In this document: positions 52,990-60,966 of the stretch, one piece after another
Layout: each line of letters starts with the position of its first letter
Numbering within the stretch: the first letter of the stretch is position 1
Source of the DNA: Parvibaculaceae bacterium Mf 1.05b.01
GTDB lineage: Bacteria > Pseudomonadota > Alphaproteobacteria > Parvibaculales > Parvibaculaceae
Direction: 5' to 3'
Assembly: GCA_000509225.1 (NCBI GenBank)
Contig: BAOK01000001.1
Span: forward strand, 1 to 64,000
Length of the DNA stretch: 64,000 nucleotides
Position numbers and translations under genes: made by a program
Notes under the pieces: generated by a model
The model's database searches: none
Seen by the model: the letters and a program-made list of their open reading frames with translations, nothing else
What the model was told of the DNA's origin: nothing

Positions 52990-53616
52990 TTGAACTCTAT
53001 CTTCAATGACATGGAATTAGGACGCGCCGCTCTTTGCTTGTTTATCGGATTGACCAGTTCGGTTTTTGCGCCGATTGCGCAGGCCACCGAAGCTCCCACT
53101 GCTGCCGAAACGGAATTGACACCAGCCACTGCTGCGTCTGTGCGATTGGATCGCCTTTTTAGTGAGCTCGCACAATCGGAGACGCCGGAAGATGCGAAGG
53201 TTGTCGAAGATCTTATCTGGGGTGTCTGGAACCAATCCGGGAGCGTCAGCGTCGATCTATTGATGGACCGGGCGCTTGAGGCTTTGGCGGCCGGGAACTA
53301 CGAAAATTCTCTGACTTTCCTGGATGAGATTGTCGATCTTGCGCCGGGATATTCAGAAGGATGGAACAAGCGGGCGACCGTTCATTTTTTGCGAGACGAT
53401 TACGCGAGCGCACTCAATGATCTGGAAGCGACGCTGGCTCTGGAACCCCGTCATTTCGGTGCGATTGCCGGCCTTGCATTGGTGTTGGAAGATTTGGGGG
53501 ACAAGGAAGGTGCGCTCGATGCCTATCGCCGAGTGCTGGTGATCTATCCTTACCTTGAAGGTGCGGGGGAATCTGAGAGCCGTCTCACCGTGGAAATAGA
53601 AGGCCGGGGAATCTAA
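52990..53616 (+). CDS. Exported TPR-repeat protein
   Basis: About 208 residues from TTG 52990 (GGAA upstream), or 201 from ATG 53011. Signal-peptide-like stretch AALCLFIGLTSSVFAPIAQA. TPR units around residues 105-175 (ALAAGNYENSLTFLDEIVDLAPGYSEGWNKRATVHFL, DDYASALNDLEATLALEPRH by parts). A periplasmic protein-protein adaptor is likely; partner unknown. The hydrolase gene starts 3 bases after its stop. Confidence 0.82.
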   Translation: MNSIFNDMELGRAALCLFIGLTSSVFAPIAQATEAPTAAETELTPATAASVRLDRLFSELAQSETPEDAKVVEDLIWGVWNQSGSVSVDLLMDRALEALAAGNYENSLTFLDEIVDLAPGYSEGWNKRATVHFLRDDYASALNDLEATLALEPRHFGAIAGLALVLEDLGDKEGALDAYRRVLVIYPYLEGAGESESRLTVEIEGRGI

Positions 53617-53619
53617 AAT

Positions 53620-54624
53620 TTGTCTTGGGTGTTGGTTGCGGTTCTTGCCGTCATTGCTTTTGCGTGGATCAATGTTTGGCGTGCGGAGCGCCGCTATGGC
53701 CGACACGGGCATCTTGTCTCTGTTGATGGTGTGGATTTGCACTATGTCGATGCAGGGCCAGATGATCCGACAGCCGACATTAAAGCGCCGATCGTCCTCA
53801 TCCATGGGGCTAGCGGAAACCTTCGTGATTTTGAAGCGAGTATTCTGCCAGAGCTTGCCAAGTCCCATCGTGTGCTGGCGTTTGACAGACCGGGACATGG
53901 ATGGAGCGCGCGTCCGGATGTTGCCGATGCGCATGACCCTGCGCGCCAGGCGACGTTGATCCATGCCGCGCTGAAGAAATTAGGCGTTAAGCGCCCTGTA
54001 CTCCTTGGACATTCCTGGGGTGGCGCTGTGGCAACAGCCTTCGCAACGCGGTTTGGCACAGATCTGTCGGGGCTCCTGGTTTTGGCCGGTGCAACTCATC
54101 CCTGGAAGGGACCTGTGGCCTGGTATCATCGGGTCCTTGCGAAACCGATCCTTGGGTCGATCTTCCTGTGGCTGGTTGTGTTGCCCTTCGGGCGATTGAT
54201 GGCATCTGCTGGTGTGCAATCGACCTTCACGCCTGACAGTGCCCCTGACGGCTATGAGGAGGCGCTTGGTCTTTCCTTGCTTTTCCGACCAAACCACTTC
54301 CGAAACAATAGTGTGGACACGTCAAACTTGCGCACGCATCTCGCGCGCCAATCGACGCGGTACCGCGAAATCAAAGTTCCGACGATCATCGTGACCGGTA
54401 ACCGGGATCAGACGGTGATGGCGAAACTTCACTCCTATGCGCTGCATGAGCAGATTTCAGGCTCTGAACTCATCAAACTTCAGGGCGTAGGGCACATGCC
54501 CCATCATGTGCGGCCTGACATTGTCATTGATGCGCTTGAGCGCCTTGCAAGCGGGAAGGCACCTGCAGCGGGCACTCATGTGCATCCGCCGCAGAGCGCC
54601 GCACAAAAAGCTGCTGTTGCTTGA
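53620..54624 (+). CDS. Membrane-anchored alpha/beta hydrolase
   Basis: 334 residues, TTG start. N-terminal anchor VLVAVLAVIAFAWINVW, so the catalytic domain probably faces the periplasm. HGASGNLRDF, DRPGHGWS, nucleophile LGHSWGGAVATAF, and His in GVGHMPHHV. Haloalkane-dehalogenase/esterase-like. Follows the TPR gene in the same operon. Confidence 0.85.
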   Translation: MSWVLVAVLAVIAFAWINVWRAERRYGRHGHLVSVDGVDLHYVDAGPDDPTADIKAPIVLIHGASGNLRDFEASILPELAKSHRVLAFDRPGHGWSARPDVADAHDPARQATLIHAALKKLGVKRPVLLGHSWGGAVATAFATRFGTDLSGLLVLAGATHPWKGPVAWYHRVLAKPILGSIFLWLVVLPFGRLMASAGVQSTFTPDSAPDGYEEALGLSLLFRPNHFRNNSVDTSNLRTHLARQSTRYREIKVPTIIVTGNRDQTVMAKLHSYALHEQISGSELIKLQGVGHMPHHVRPDIVIDALERLASGKAPAAGTHVHPPQSAAQKAAVA

Positions 54625-54631
54625 AAGATGC

Positions 54632-56068
54632 CTATTCAGGAATGGCCGCCGCGGGTGAGCCGACATAAGCAACACGGAGCATGTTGGTGGCGCCGGGTGT
54701 TCCCAGCGGCACACCGGCCATGACAACAATGCGTTGGCCCGGCTGCGCAAAGCCTTCCTTGAAGGCGATGTTGCAGGCGCGGTCGACCATATCGTCCAGA
54801 TCCTTGGCGTCTTCGGTGAGAACGCAATGGACGCCCCAGACGAGCGCTAGCTGCCTGGCTGTCTCCACAATCGGCGTCAGTACCACGATCGGGAGCTGAG
54901 GGCGTTCCCGTGCTGCGCGTAAGCCCGTTGAGCCGGAATTTGTCCAGCAGACAATGGCGGCTGCATTCAGTGTGTCAGCAACAGAATGGGCCGCTGCGCT
55001 GATGGCGTCGGCACCGGTTGCTTCTGGCTGTGTCTCGCGGGCGTACATAATGCTTGGATAGGTGGGATCGGATTCTACCTGAGCGCCAATCCTGTTCATC
55101 ATCTCCACAGCCTCCGCTGGGAAGTCGCCTGCGGCGGATTCAGCAGATAGCATCACAGCGTCCGCGCCTTCAAATACGGCGGTGGCCACATCGGACACTT
55201 CAGCCCGGGTTGGCAAAGGTGATGTGATCATGGACTCGAGCATTTGAGTGGCAACCACAACTGGCTTGCCGTTTCTGCGGCAAAGGCGGGTGATCTGTTT
55301 CTGCCATCCCGGCACCTGCTCAATGGGAAGTTCAACACCCAGGTCGCCACGTGCGACCATCATGCCGTCGGCAATATCTGCAATCTCTTGCAGATGGGTG
55401 AGAGCGAGTGGTTTTTCGATCTTGGCCATAATAGCAGCGCGGCCACGGGCAATCTTTCGGGCCTCTGCGACGTCTTCCGGGCGCTGGATGAAGGAGAGTG
55501 CGAGCCAGTCCACACCCAACTCAAGCGCGAGTTCTGCATCTCTCCGGTCTTTATCGGTGAGAGCTGTGAGCGGCAGCAATGTGTCTGGCAGGTTGACACC
55601 CTTGCGATTGGACAGTTTCCCACCAATGGTGACTTCGGTAATGGCGTGATCCTTTTGGACCTCTTTCACCCGCAACCGGATCCGTCCATCGTCGAGGAGC
55701 AGTTGGCTGCCTTCTTCGATGGCTGCGAAAATTTCCGGGTGTGGAACGCAGACGCGGGTCACATCGCCGGGTGTTTCATCCAGGTCGATCCGAAAGTCGT
55801 TTCCTGATTTGAGGTCCACGCTGTCATTTGCGAAGGCGCCGACGCGAAGCTTGGGACCCTGAAGGTCTGCAAGAATGCCTATTGGGCGGCCGAGCTCCTC
55901 TTCTACACTGCGCACGGTGCTGTGAACCTGGCGGAGGCCGTCGGCATCCAGGTGGCTCATGTTGAGCCTGAACACATCTGCACCTGTGGCGAAAAGTGTC
56001 CGGATCATTTCCGCAGAGCTTGAGGCGGGTCCAAGTGTTGCGATGATTTTGACGTTGCGGCGCCGCAT
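54632..56068 (-). CDS. pyk: Pyruvate kinase
   Basis: 478 residues from the ATG at 56068 (GGAG upstream; a longer frame from 56110 is unlikely). ATLGPASSSAEMIRTLF, RLNMSHLDADG, ILADLQGPKLRVG, active-site block AIMAKIEKP and MVARGDLGVELP, MLESMITSPLPTRAEVSDVA. C-terminal allosteric domain present. Converts PEP and ADP to pyruvate and ATP. Downstream of glycerate kinase, the usual end of glycerate use. Confidence 0.96.
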   Translation of the reverse strand: MRRRNVKIIATLGPASSSAEMIRTLFATGADVFRLNMSHLDADGLRQVHSTVRSVEEELGRPIGILADLQGPKLRVGAFANDSVDLKSGNDFRIDLDETPGDVTRVCVPHPEIFAAIEEGSQLLLDDGRIRLRVKEVQKDHAITEVTIGGKLSNRKGVNLPDTLLPLTALTDKDRRDAELALELGVDWLALSFIQRPEDVAEARKIARGRAAIMAKIEKPLALTHLQEIADIADGMMVARGDLGVELPIEQVPGWQKQITRLCRRNGKPVVVATQMLESMITSPLPTRAEVSDVATAVFEGADAVMLSAESAAGDFPAEAVEMMNRIGAQVESDPTYPSIMYARETQPEATGADAISAAAHSVADTLNAAAIVCWTNSGSTGLRAARERPQLPIVVLTPIVETARQLALVWGVHCVLTEDAKDLDDMVDRACNIAFKEGFAQPGQRIVVMAGVPLGTPGATNMLRVAYVGSPAAAIPE

Positions 56069-56181
56069 GTTTGCTTTCGCTCCTTCTTCGACCGCCGGGA
56101 TTGGCCTCACCGGTGGCCTCTAGGGAATAATCCCATCTTCTTGCGCCTCTTGACCCTGAAGGTCAAATGTCACGGGATCAA

Positions 56182-56219
56182 GACAGGTCACTTTAGCCTA
56201 AGCCTAGCTGTGACCTGTC
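56182..56219. repeat. Perfect 10-bp inverted repeat between glycerate kinase and pyk
   Basis: GACAGGTCAC / GTGACCTGTC with an 18-base loop. A second, 6-bp repeat TTGACC-CTGAA-GGTCAA lies at 56150-56166. On the minus strand the larger one is followed only by TTGATCCC, so it is either a weak terminator for glycerate kinase or an operator of pyk. Confidence 0.55.
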
Positions 56220-56258
56220 AATGTCTTGTTAAATTGGCGTGTGGATAAAGTTGCGTGC

Positions 56259-57545
56259 TTAAGCAGAGACGAGGATGGCCCGAAAATCATTCACATTTGT
56301 GAGTGTGGGACCCGTGGTTATCAGATCCCCCAATGTCTGGAAGAAGGTTCCTGCATCGTGGCCAGCAAGGGCCATTTCCGCATCAAGTCCCAATCTTTTT
56401 GCCCGTGACAGGGTTCTTGATGAAATGACGGCGCCTGCCGGGTCGCTGGCAGCGCCTGACCCCCCATCGATGCCGTCTGTATCACAGGCAAGCGCATGGA
56501 CATTGCGTTCACCCTGAAGCTCCAAAGCCAGCGCGAGGGCGAACTCCTGATTGGGGCCGCCTGCGCCGTGGTTTTTTCCCAGAGCGACGGTTGCCTCCCC
56601 GCCTGAGAGGATGATCCGCGGAACGCCTGGGTTGGTATGGGATCTGGCCATGCGCGCATGGGAGGTCGCGAGTTCCAGGGCGCTGGCCTCAAGTTCGTCG
56701 CCGACGATCGACACTTCGCAGCCGGCTTCTCGGGCGAGGGCCGCAGCTGCGCTCAGTGCGTGGGACCCTGTCGCGATGATCCGGAAATCGGTGCGGTCAA
56801 AACAGGGCGCATCGGGTGCTGGCAAGGCCAAGTTCTGTTTGAAGCACTCAATAATGGGGTCTGCGATGGGCACACGGAAACGTTCAATGATGCTTAAGGC
56901 ATCAAGTGCCGTGGTGTGGGCGGGCACTGTTGGACCGGAGGCTATGACGCTTGGGTCGTTACCCGCTACGTCGGAAATGGCGAGGGTGATCGAGCGGGCC
57001 GGGTCGATCGCTTCGGCCAGCCTTCCTCCCTTGATGCAGGAGAGATGGCGTCGCACGCAGTTTATGTCCGCGATAGGGGCACCGGTTGCTAGGAGTGCCC
57101 GGGTGAGCTTCTGCTTTTCCTCAATTTTTACTCCCGCAGGTGGCAGGGAGAGGAGGGCGGAGGCGCCGCCTGATAGAAGGACGACCGCAAGGTCTTCCTC
57201 TCTCAGAGAATTTGCGAGGGAAAGCATGCCTCTGCTGGCATTTTCTCCTGCGCCGTCCGGAAAAGGATGGCCTGCTTCATGAACCGCGACGTGGTTTGTT
57301 GGCACCGTGTGGCCGTACCGCGTGATGGCAATGCCTTCGATCTCCGTGCCGGGCCAGCGTTCTTCGTAGAAGGCCTCGGCCTCTGCCGCCATCGCAGCCG
57401 CGGCCTTGCCCGCTGCGAGAATGACCAGGCGTCCTTCAGGCGGAGCGGGCAAATGTTTGCGCAGGCATGCGGCCGGTTGCACAGCCCGGACAGCAGCCTC
57501 GAACAGGTTCAGCAGAAATCTTCTTGGGTCTTCATGAAGCGTCAT
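56259..57545 (-). CDS. Glycerate 2-kinase (MOFRL family)
   Basis: 428 residues. N-terminal DUF4147 domain: RLVILAAGKAAAAMA, LLSGGASALLSLPPAG, INCVRRHLSCIKGGRLAEA, DVAGNDPSVIASGPT. C-terminal MOFRL domain: IILSGGEATVALGKNHGAGGPNQEFALALAL (motif GAGGPNQEF) and CDTDGIDGGSGAASDPAGA. Phosphorylates D-glycerate to 2-phosphoglycerate; older annotations call it hydroxypyruvate reductase (TtuD). It precedes pyk on the same strand. Confidence 0.92.
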   Translation of the reverse strand: MTLHEDPRRFLLNLFEAAVRAVQPAACLRKHLPAPPEGRLVILAAGKAAAAMAAEAEAFYEERWPGTEIEGIAITRYGHTVPTNHVAVHEAGHPFPDGAGENASRGMLSLANSLREEDLAVVLLSGGASALLSLPPAGVKIEEKQKLTRALLATGAPIADINCVRRHLSCIKGGRLAEAIDPARSITLAISDVAGNDPSVIASGPTVPAHTTALDALSIIERFRVPIADPIIECFKQNLALPAPDAPCFDRTDFRIIATGSHALSAAAALAREAGCEVSIVGDELEASALELATSHARMARSHTNPGVPRIILSGGEATVALGKNHGAGGPNQEFALALALELQGERNVHALACDTDGIDGGSGAASDPAGAVISSRTLSRAKRLGLDAEMALAGHDAGTFFQTLGDLITTGPTLTNVNDFRAILVSA

Positions 57546-57654
57546 TCTGAACGGTGCTCTTTCCTGGCTATCGAGGTTCGGGCAAGCAAGGTTTGGGCTA
57601 TCGAGATTGAAGCCTGGTGTCGCATTCCCGGTCTTGTCCGATTATAGTCCGGCC

Positions 57655-58503
57655 ATGCCCGATATGAGTTCGCCCAAGTCTACCAGCAAAGTGTCCATTG
57701 ATTCAGCCGTAGATGGATCACCTTTTGAACTGGTTAACGCACAGGGTAATCCTGATATTTTGATCCTCTGTGATCATGCATCTGCGGCTCTGCCGCCGAC
57801 CTATGGCACGCTGGGCCTGCCTGCGACCGAATTTCATCGGCATATCGCCTATGACATAGGGTGTGCGGAGGTGGTGCGCGCGTTGGCCTCTCACCTGAAT
57901 TGCCCTGCGATCCTTGGTCGGTATTCACGTCTTTTGGTGGATTTGAATCGCGGGCCGGATGATCCGACCATTGTGATGAAGCTTTCTGACGGGTCAGTCA
58001 TTCCTGCCAATGCAGATGTGGATCGCTTTCGGGATGGGGAAGAGTTCCAATCCCGGATCGCGCATTATCATGAGCCCTATCATGACGCTGTTGATGCTCA
58101 GATCAAATCCGCGCTCGCGCAAGACCATGTGCCTGTGATTATCTCGATCCATAGTTTCACGCCCTTTTGGCGGGGCCAGGCGCGGCAATGGCATGCGGGT
58201 GTTCTATGGGATAAAGACCCTCGCCTGGCGATGCCTTTGTTGGGTGCTTTGGCAGGTCAGGAGGGGCTCGCTGTTGGGGACAATGAGCCTTATGGCGGTT
58301 TCCTCAAAGGTGACACGCTCTATCGGCATTGCACGAAGAGAGGATTGCCGCATGCGCTTCTGGAAATCAGGCAGGACCTGATCGATACGGAGAGGGGCCA
58401 GGCTGAGTGGGCGGACCGGCTTGCTCGGGTTTTACCGGACCTGATTGCTGCAGACGGTGTACGCGAAATCACTCATTATGGCTCCAGAACAGACCCGACC
58501 TAA
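57655..58503 (+). CDS. N-formylglutamate amidohydrolase family protein (second copy)
   Basis: 282 residues from the ATG at 57655; 57664 is possible and a longer TTG frame is unlikely. Family motifs: ILILCDHASAALPP, HIAYDIGCAEVVRALA, RYSRLLVDLNRGPDDPTIV, ISIHSFTPFW, GDNEPYGG and LLEIRQDLI. Shorter and only distantly related to the protein at 18042. As before, no histidine-degradation genes accompany it. Followed after 25 bases by a YbdK-type ligase. Confidence 0.9.
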   Translation: MPDMSSPKSTSKVSIDSAVDGSPFELVNAQGNPDILILCDHASAALPPTYGTLGLPATEFHRHIAYDIGCAEVVRALASHLNCPAILGRYSRLLVDLNRGPDDPTIVMKLSDGSVIPANADVDRFRDGEEFQSRIAHYHEPYHDAVDAQIKSALAQDHVPVIISIHSFTPFWRGQARQWHAGVLWDKDPRLAMPLLGALAGQEGLAVGDNEPYGGFLKGDTLYRHCTKRGLPHALLEIRQDLIDTERGQAEWADRLARVLPDLIAADGVREITHYGSRTDPT

Positions 58504-58528
58504 CGGACCAGCCTAGGAACGAGATGCG

Positions 58529-59659
58529 ATGGATGCACCCACACTCACTCTTGGAATTGAAGAAGAATATCTTCTTGTGGATCGCGAAACCCGTGACCTG
58601 GTGCGCAACCCGCCCGATGCGTTGATGGGGCAGCTTCACAAAGCGATCGGTGAGCAGGTCACATCAGAGTTTCTTCGCTGTCAGGTGGAGGTGGGTACCA
58701 AGGTCTGCACCGAAATTGGGGAAGCGCGTGCCGAACTTGCACGCCTAAGGCGTTTGGTCGTGGAAGTGGCCGATGGGTTTGGATATGCGCCTATCGCGGC
58801 CAGCACTCATCCCTTCAGTCACTGGGATGAGCAGGAACACACAAAAAAAGAGCGCTATGACACGCTTGCCCGTGATTTAGCCGGTGCTGCCCGGCGCATG
58901 GTGATTTCGGGCATGCATGTGCATGTGGGGATTGAGGATGATGATCTGCGGATCGATCTCATGAACCAGGTGCGCTATTTCCTACCGCATCTCCTCGCGC
59001 TTTCCACATCTTCCCCCTTCTGGCAGGGGGAAGATATGGGGCTCCAGTCTTACCGGCTGACCATCTGGGACGCGCTGCCGCGGACGGGCTTGCCGGATAG
59101 TTTTGACGGCTATTCTGAATATCAGCGCCTTGTTCAGCAATTGGTGGAAACAGGTATTATTCCGGATTCTACGATGCTTTGGTGGGACATTCGTCCCTCG
59201 GGGCGGTTTCCGACGCTGGAAAGCCGGATTACCGATATTTGTACCCAATTGGATGATGGCATAGCGATAGCCGCAACCTATCAAGCGCTTCTGTCCATGC
59301 TTTATCGCTTGCGCCAACAGAACCAGCGCTGGCGGCTCTACCCGGCGACGCTCATGGGTGAAAACCGCTGGCGCGCACAGCGCTATGGTGTGAGCGGCGA
59401 GCTGATTGATTTCGGCAAGGGCACGCTTACATCTTTTGATGCCTTGTGTGATGAGATTATTGAAATGACGGCAGAAGATGCTGCCAGGCTTGGATCGCGT
59501 GGTGAGATTTCCCATATTAAGAGGATTGCGCGGCGTGGCACGAGTGCGGACCAGCAGCGGCGCGTTTATTCTGATGCGATGAAGGGCGGGGCTGAACCAC
59601 GTGACGCCCTTGTGGCCGTCGTTGATCACCTGATTGAGGAAACTGCAGCGGGGCTTTGA
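58529..59659 (+). CDS. YbdK-type carboxylate-amine ligase (glutamate-cysteine ligase family 2)
   Basis: 376 residues. Family-2 GCL pattern: LTLGIEEEYLLVDRETRDLV, FLRCQVEVGTKVCTE, GMHVHVGIEDDDLRIDLMNQVRYFLPHLLALSTSSPFWQG (motif MHVHVG) and RPSGRFPTLESRITD. ATP-dependent peptide-like bond formation, weak gamma-glutamylcysteine synthesis in E. coli YbdK; the natural substrate is unclear. Sits in an operon with the amidohydrolase and the DUF1244 gene. Confidence 0.92.
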   Translation: MDAPTLTLGIEEEYLLVDRETRDLVRNPPDALMGQLHKAIGEQVTSEFLRCQVEVGTKVCTEIGEARAELARLRRLVVEVADGFGYAPIAASTHPFSHWDEQEHTKKERYDTLARDLAGAARRMVISGMHVHVGIEDDDLRIDLMNQVRYFLPHLLALSTSSPFWQGEDMGLQSYRLTIWDALPRTGLPDSFDGYSEYQRLVQQLVETGIIPDSTMLWWDIRPSGRFPTLESRITDICTQLDDGIAIAATYQALLSMLYRLRQQNQRWRLYPATLMGENRWRAQRYGVSGELIDFGKGTLTSFDALCDEIIEMTAEDAARLGSRGEISHIKRIARRGTSADQQRRVYSDAMKGGAEPRDALVAVVDHLIEETAAGL

Positions 59660-59687
59660 TCTCACTGCGATGGAAGGATGAGCTGAC

Positions 59688-59987
59688 ATGGATAAATCAA
59701 CACAGACTGAGCTCGAAGCCGCGGCTTTTCGGCGGCTTGTGTCTCATCTCATGGAGCGCACAGACGTTCAGAACATTGATCTCATGATCCAGTCGGGGTT
59801 CTGCCGGAACTGTCTGGCGGACTGGTACAAAGATGCTGCGGAAGATAAAGGCATTGAGATGAGTAAGGATGCGGCCCGCGAACATATTTATGGCGAACCT
59901 TTTTCAGACTGGAAGAAAAAGCACCAGGCAGAGGCAACGCCAGAGCAAATGGCTGCTTTCAAGGCAGCGCAGGAAAATCACTCCTGA
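59688..59987 (+). CDS. DUF1244 protein
   Basis: 99 residues. Conserved DUF1244 sequence: AAAFRRLVSHLMERTDVQNIDLMIQSGFCRNCLADWY (motif GFCRNCL with its two Cys) and ARE HIYGEPFSDWKKKHQ-type C-terminus. Helical, widespread in alpha- and gammaproteobacteria, function unknown. 28 bases after the YbdK gene. Confidence 0.92.
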   Translation: MDKSTQTELEAAAFRRLVSHLMERTDVQNIDLMIQSGFCRNCLADWYKDAAEDKGIEMSKDAAREHIYGEPFSDWKKKHQAEATPEQMAAFKAAQENHS

Positions 59988-59995
59988 GGGAAGTG

Positions 59996-60442
59996 TCAGT
60001 CGCCGAGATAGGCCTCGCACTCGACTTCCAGCGCGCCACCAAGTGCCAGGCCGTTGGCCCCAAAGGCTGAACGGGCGGGGAAATGCCCGGGCTCAAAATA
60101 TGTGACATAGACTTTGTTGAAGTCTGCCCATTGGCTCATGTCAGCGAGCATCACCAGGCATTTTGTAACATTCGCGAAAGAAGCCCCGTTCGCTTCAAGG
60201 ACCGCCTCAATATTGTCCATTGTCTGGCGAGCCTGGCCTTCCATGCCGCCAGGTGCCAGATCCAGGGTTCCAGGAATGTTCCCGATCTGACCGGAGAGGT
60301 AGAGCATATCTCCGACGCGGACGGCCTGAGAAAAGGGCAGATTGGCGTCCGCCATAGTGGGGTCTATGTAGCGTTCAACGTTGGCGGCGCGGGCCGATGT
60401 CGTGAAAAAAACCAATAGTAGACTGACCAAAATCGCGCGCAT
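59996..60442 (-). CDS. Exported RidA/YjgF-family protein
   Basis: 148 residues. A cleavable-looking signal peptide (MRAILVSLLLVFFTTSARA) precedes the RidA fold: PFSQAVRVGDMLYLSGQIGNIPGTLDLAPGGMEGQARQTMDNIEAVLEANGAS by motifs, and VYVTYFEPGHFPARSAFGANGLALGGALEVECEAYLG. The Arg that binds carboxylates in RidA is in PARSAF. Cytoplasmic RidA hydrolyses enamines/imines; a periplasmic form must do something else. Convergent with the DUF1244 gene. Confidence 0.88.
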   Translation of the reverse strand: MRAILVSLLLVFFTTSARAANVERYIDPTMADANLPFSQAVRVGDMLYLSGQIGNIPGTLDLAPGGMEGQARQTMDNIEAVLEANGASFANVTKCLVMLADMSQWADFNKVYVTYFEPGHFPARSAFGANGLALGGALEVECEAYLGD

Positions 60443-60621
60443 TTGCTGCCCTCCCAGAGACCCCAGTTTTATGCTTTGAGGTTAGCACGTCTTGCGCGTC
60501 AAATAATCCACAGCTTTGTTGTCTCTATCTCTTGCTGGCGCACTGGGAGGCCGATATGGTGCGCGGCTCGTGAGCAGATGCTCGCCCCATTTTTCGTTAC
60601 CAGTTCAAGGATCTCAGACAC

Positions 60622-60888
60622 ATGGCGGATGGCACTGCGCCCGAAGGATCAACAACGATTGCGCAAGGACAGTTGCGCTCTTTTGTTGAGCGGATCGAAC
60701 GGTTAGAAGAAGAAAAGGCCGCACTCGCGGCCGATATCAAGGAAGTCTATGCGGAAGCCAAGGGCAATGGTTTTGATACCAAGGTCTTGCGCAAGGTGAT
60801 TTCGCTTCGGAAGAAAGATACAGCTGAGCGCCAGGAAGAAGAAGCGATGCTCGAGCTTTATCTCCATGCGCTCGGCATGCTCGGCTAA
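60622..60888 (+). CDS. gapR: Nucleoid-associated protein GapR (DUF2312)
   Basis: 88 residues. Nearly the whole DUF2312 consensus: [74 protein letters not shown] (motif [12 protein letters not shown]). In Caulobacter GapR tetramers clamp overtwisted, AT-rich DNA ahead of replication and transcription. Standing alone with its own terminator. Confidence 0.94.
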   Translation: MADGTAPEGSTTIAQGQLRSFVERIERLEEEKAALAADIKEVYAEAKGNGFDTKVLRKVISLRKKDTAERQEEEAMLELYLHALGMLG

Positions 60889-60913
60889 GGTCGCTCCTGA
60901 AATCGTCACAAAG

Positions 60914-60948
60914 AAGCCCGGCAGAGGAAATATCCCGCCGGGCTTTTT
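60914..60948 (+). terminator. Rho-independent terminator of gapR
   Basis: AAGCCCGGC / GCCGGGCTT, 9 bp, 14-base loop, then TTTTTG. Confidence 0.9.
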
Positions 60949-60966
60949 GTTGTCTGAGGACCGTTC

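Noticed and set aside
56551-57282. 243-codon plus-strand frame opposite glycerate kinase
   Set aside because: The minus-strand MOFRL kinase is conserved throughout; the plus frame is a high-GC shadow.
58982-59689. 235-codon minus-strand frame opposite the YbdK gene
   Set aside because: YbdK motifs cover the region; the antisense frame shows no domain.
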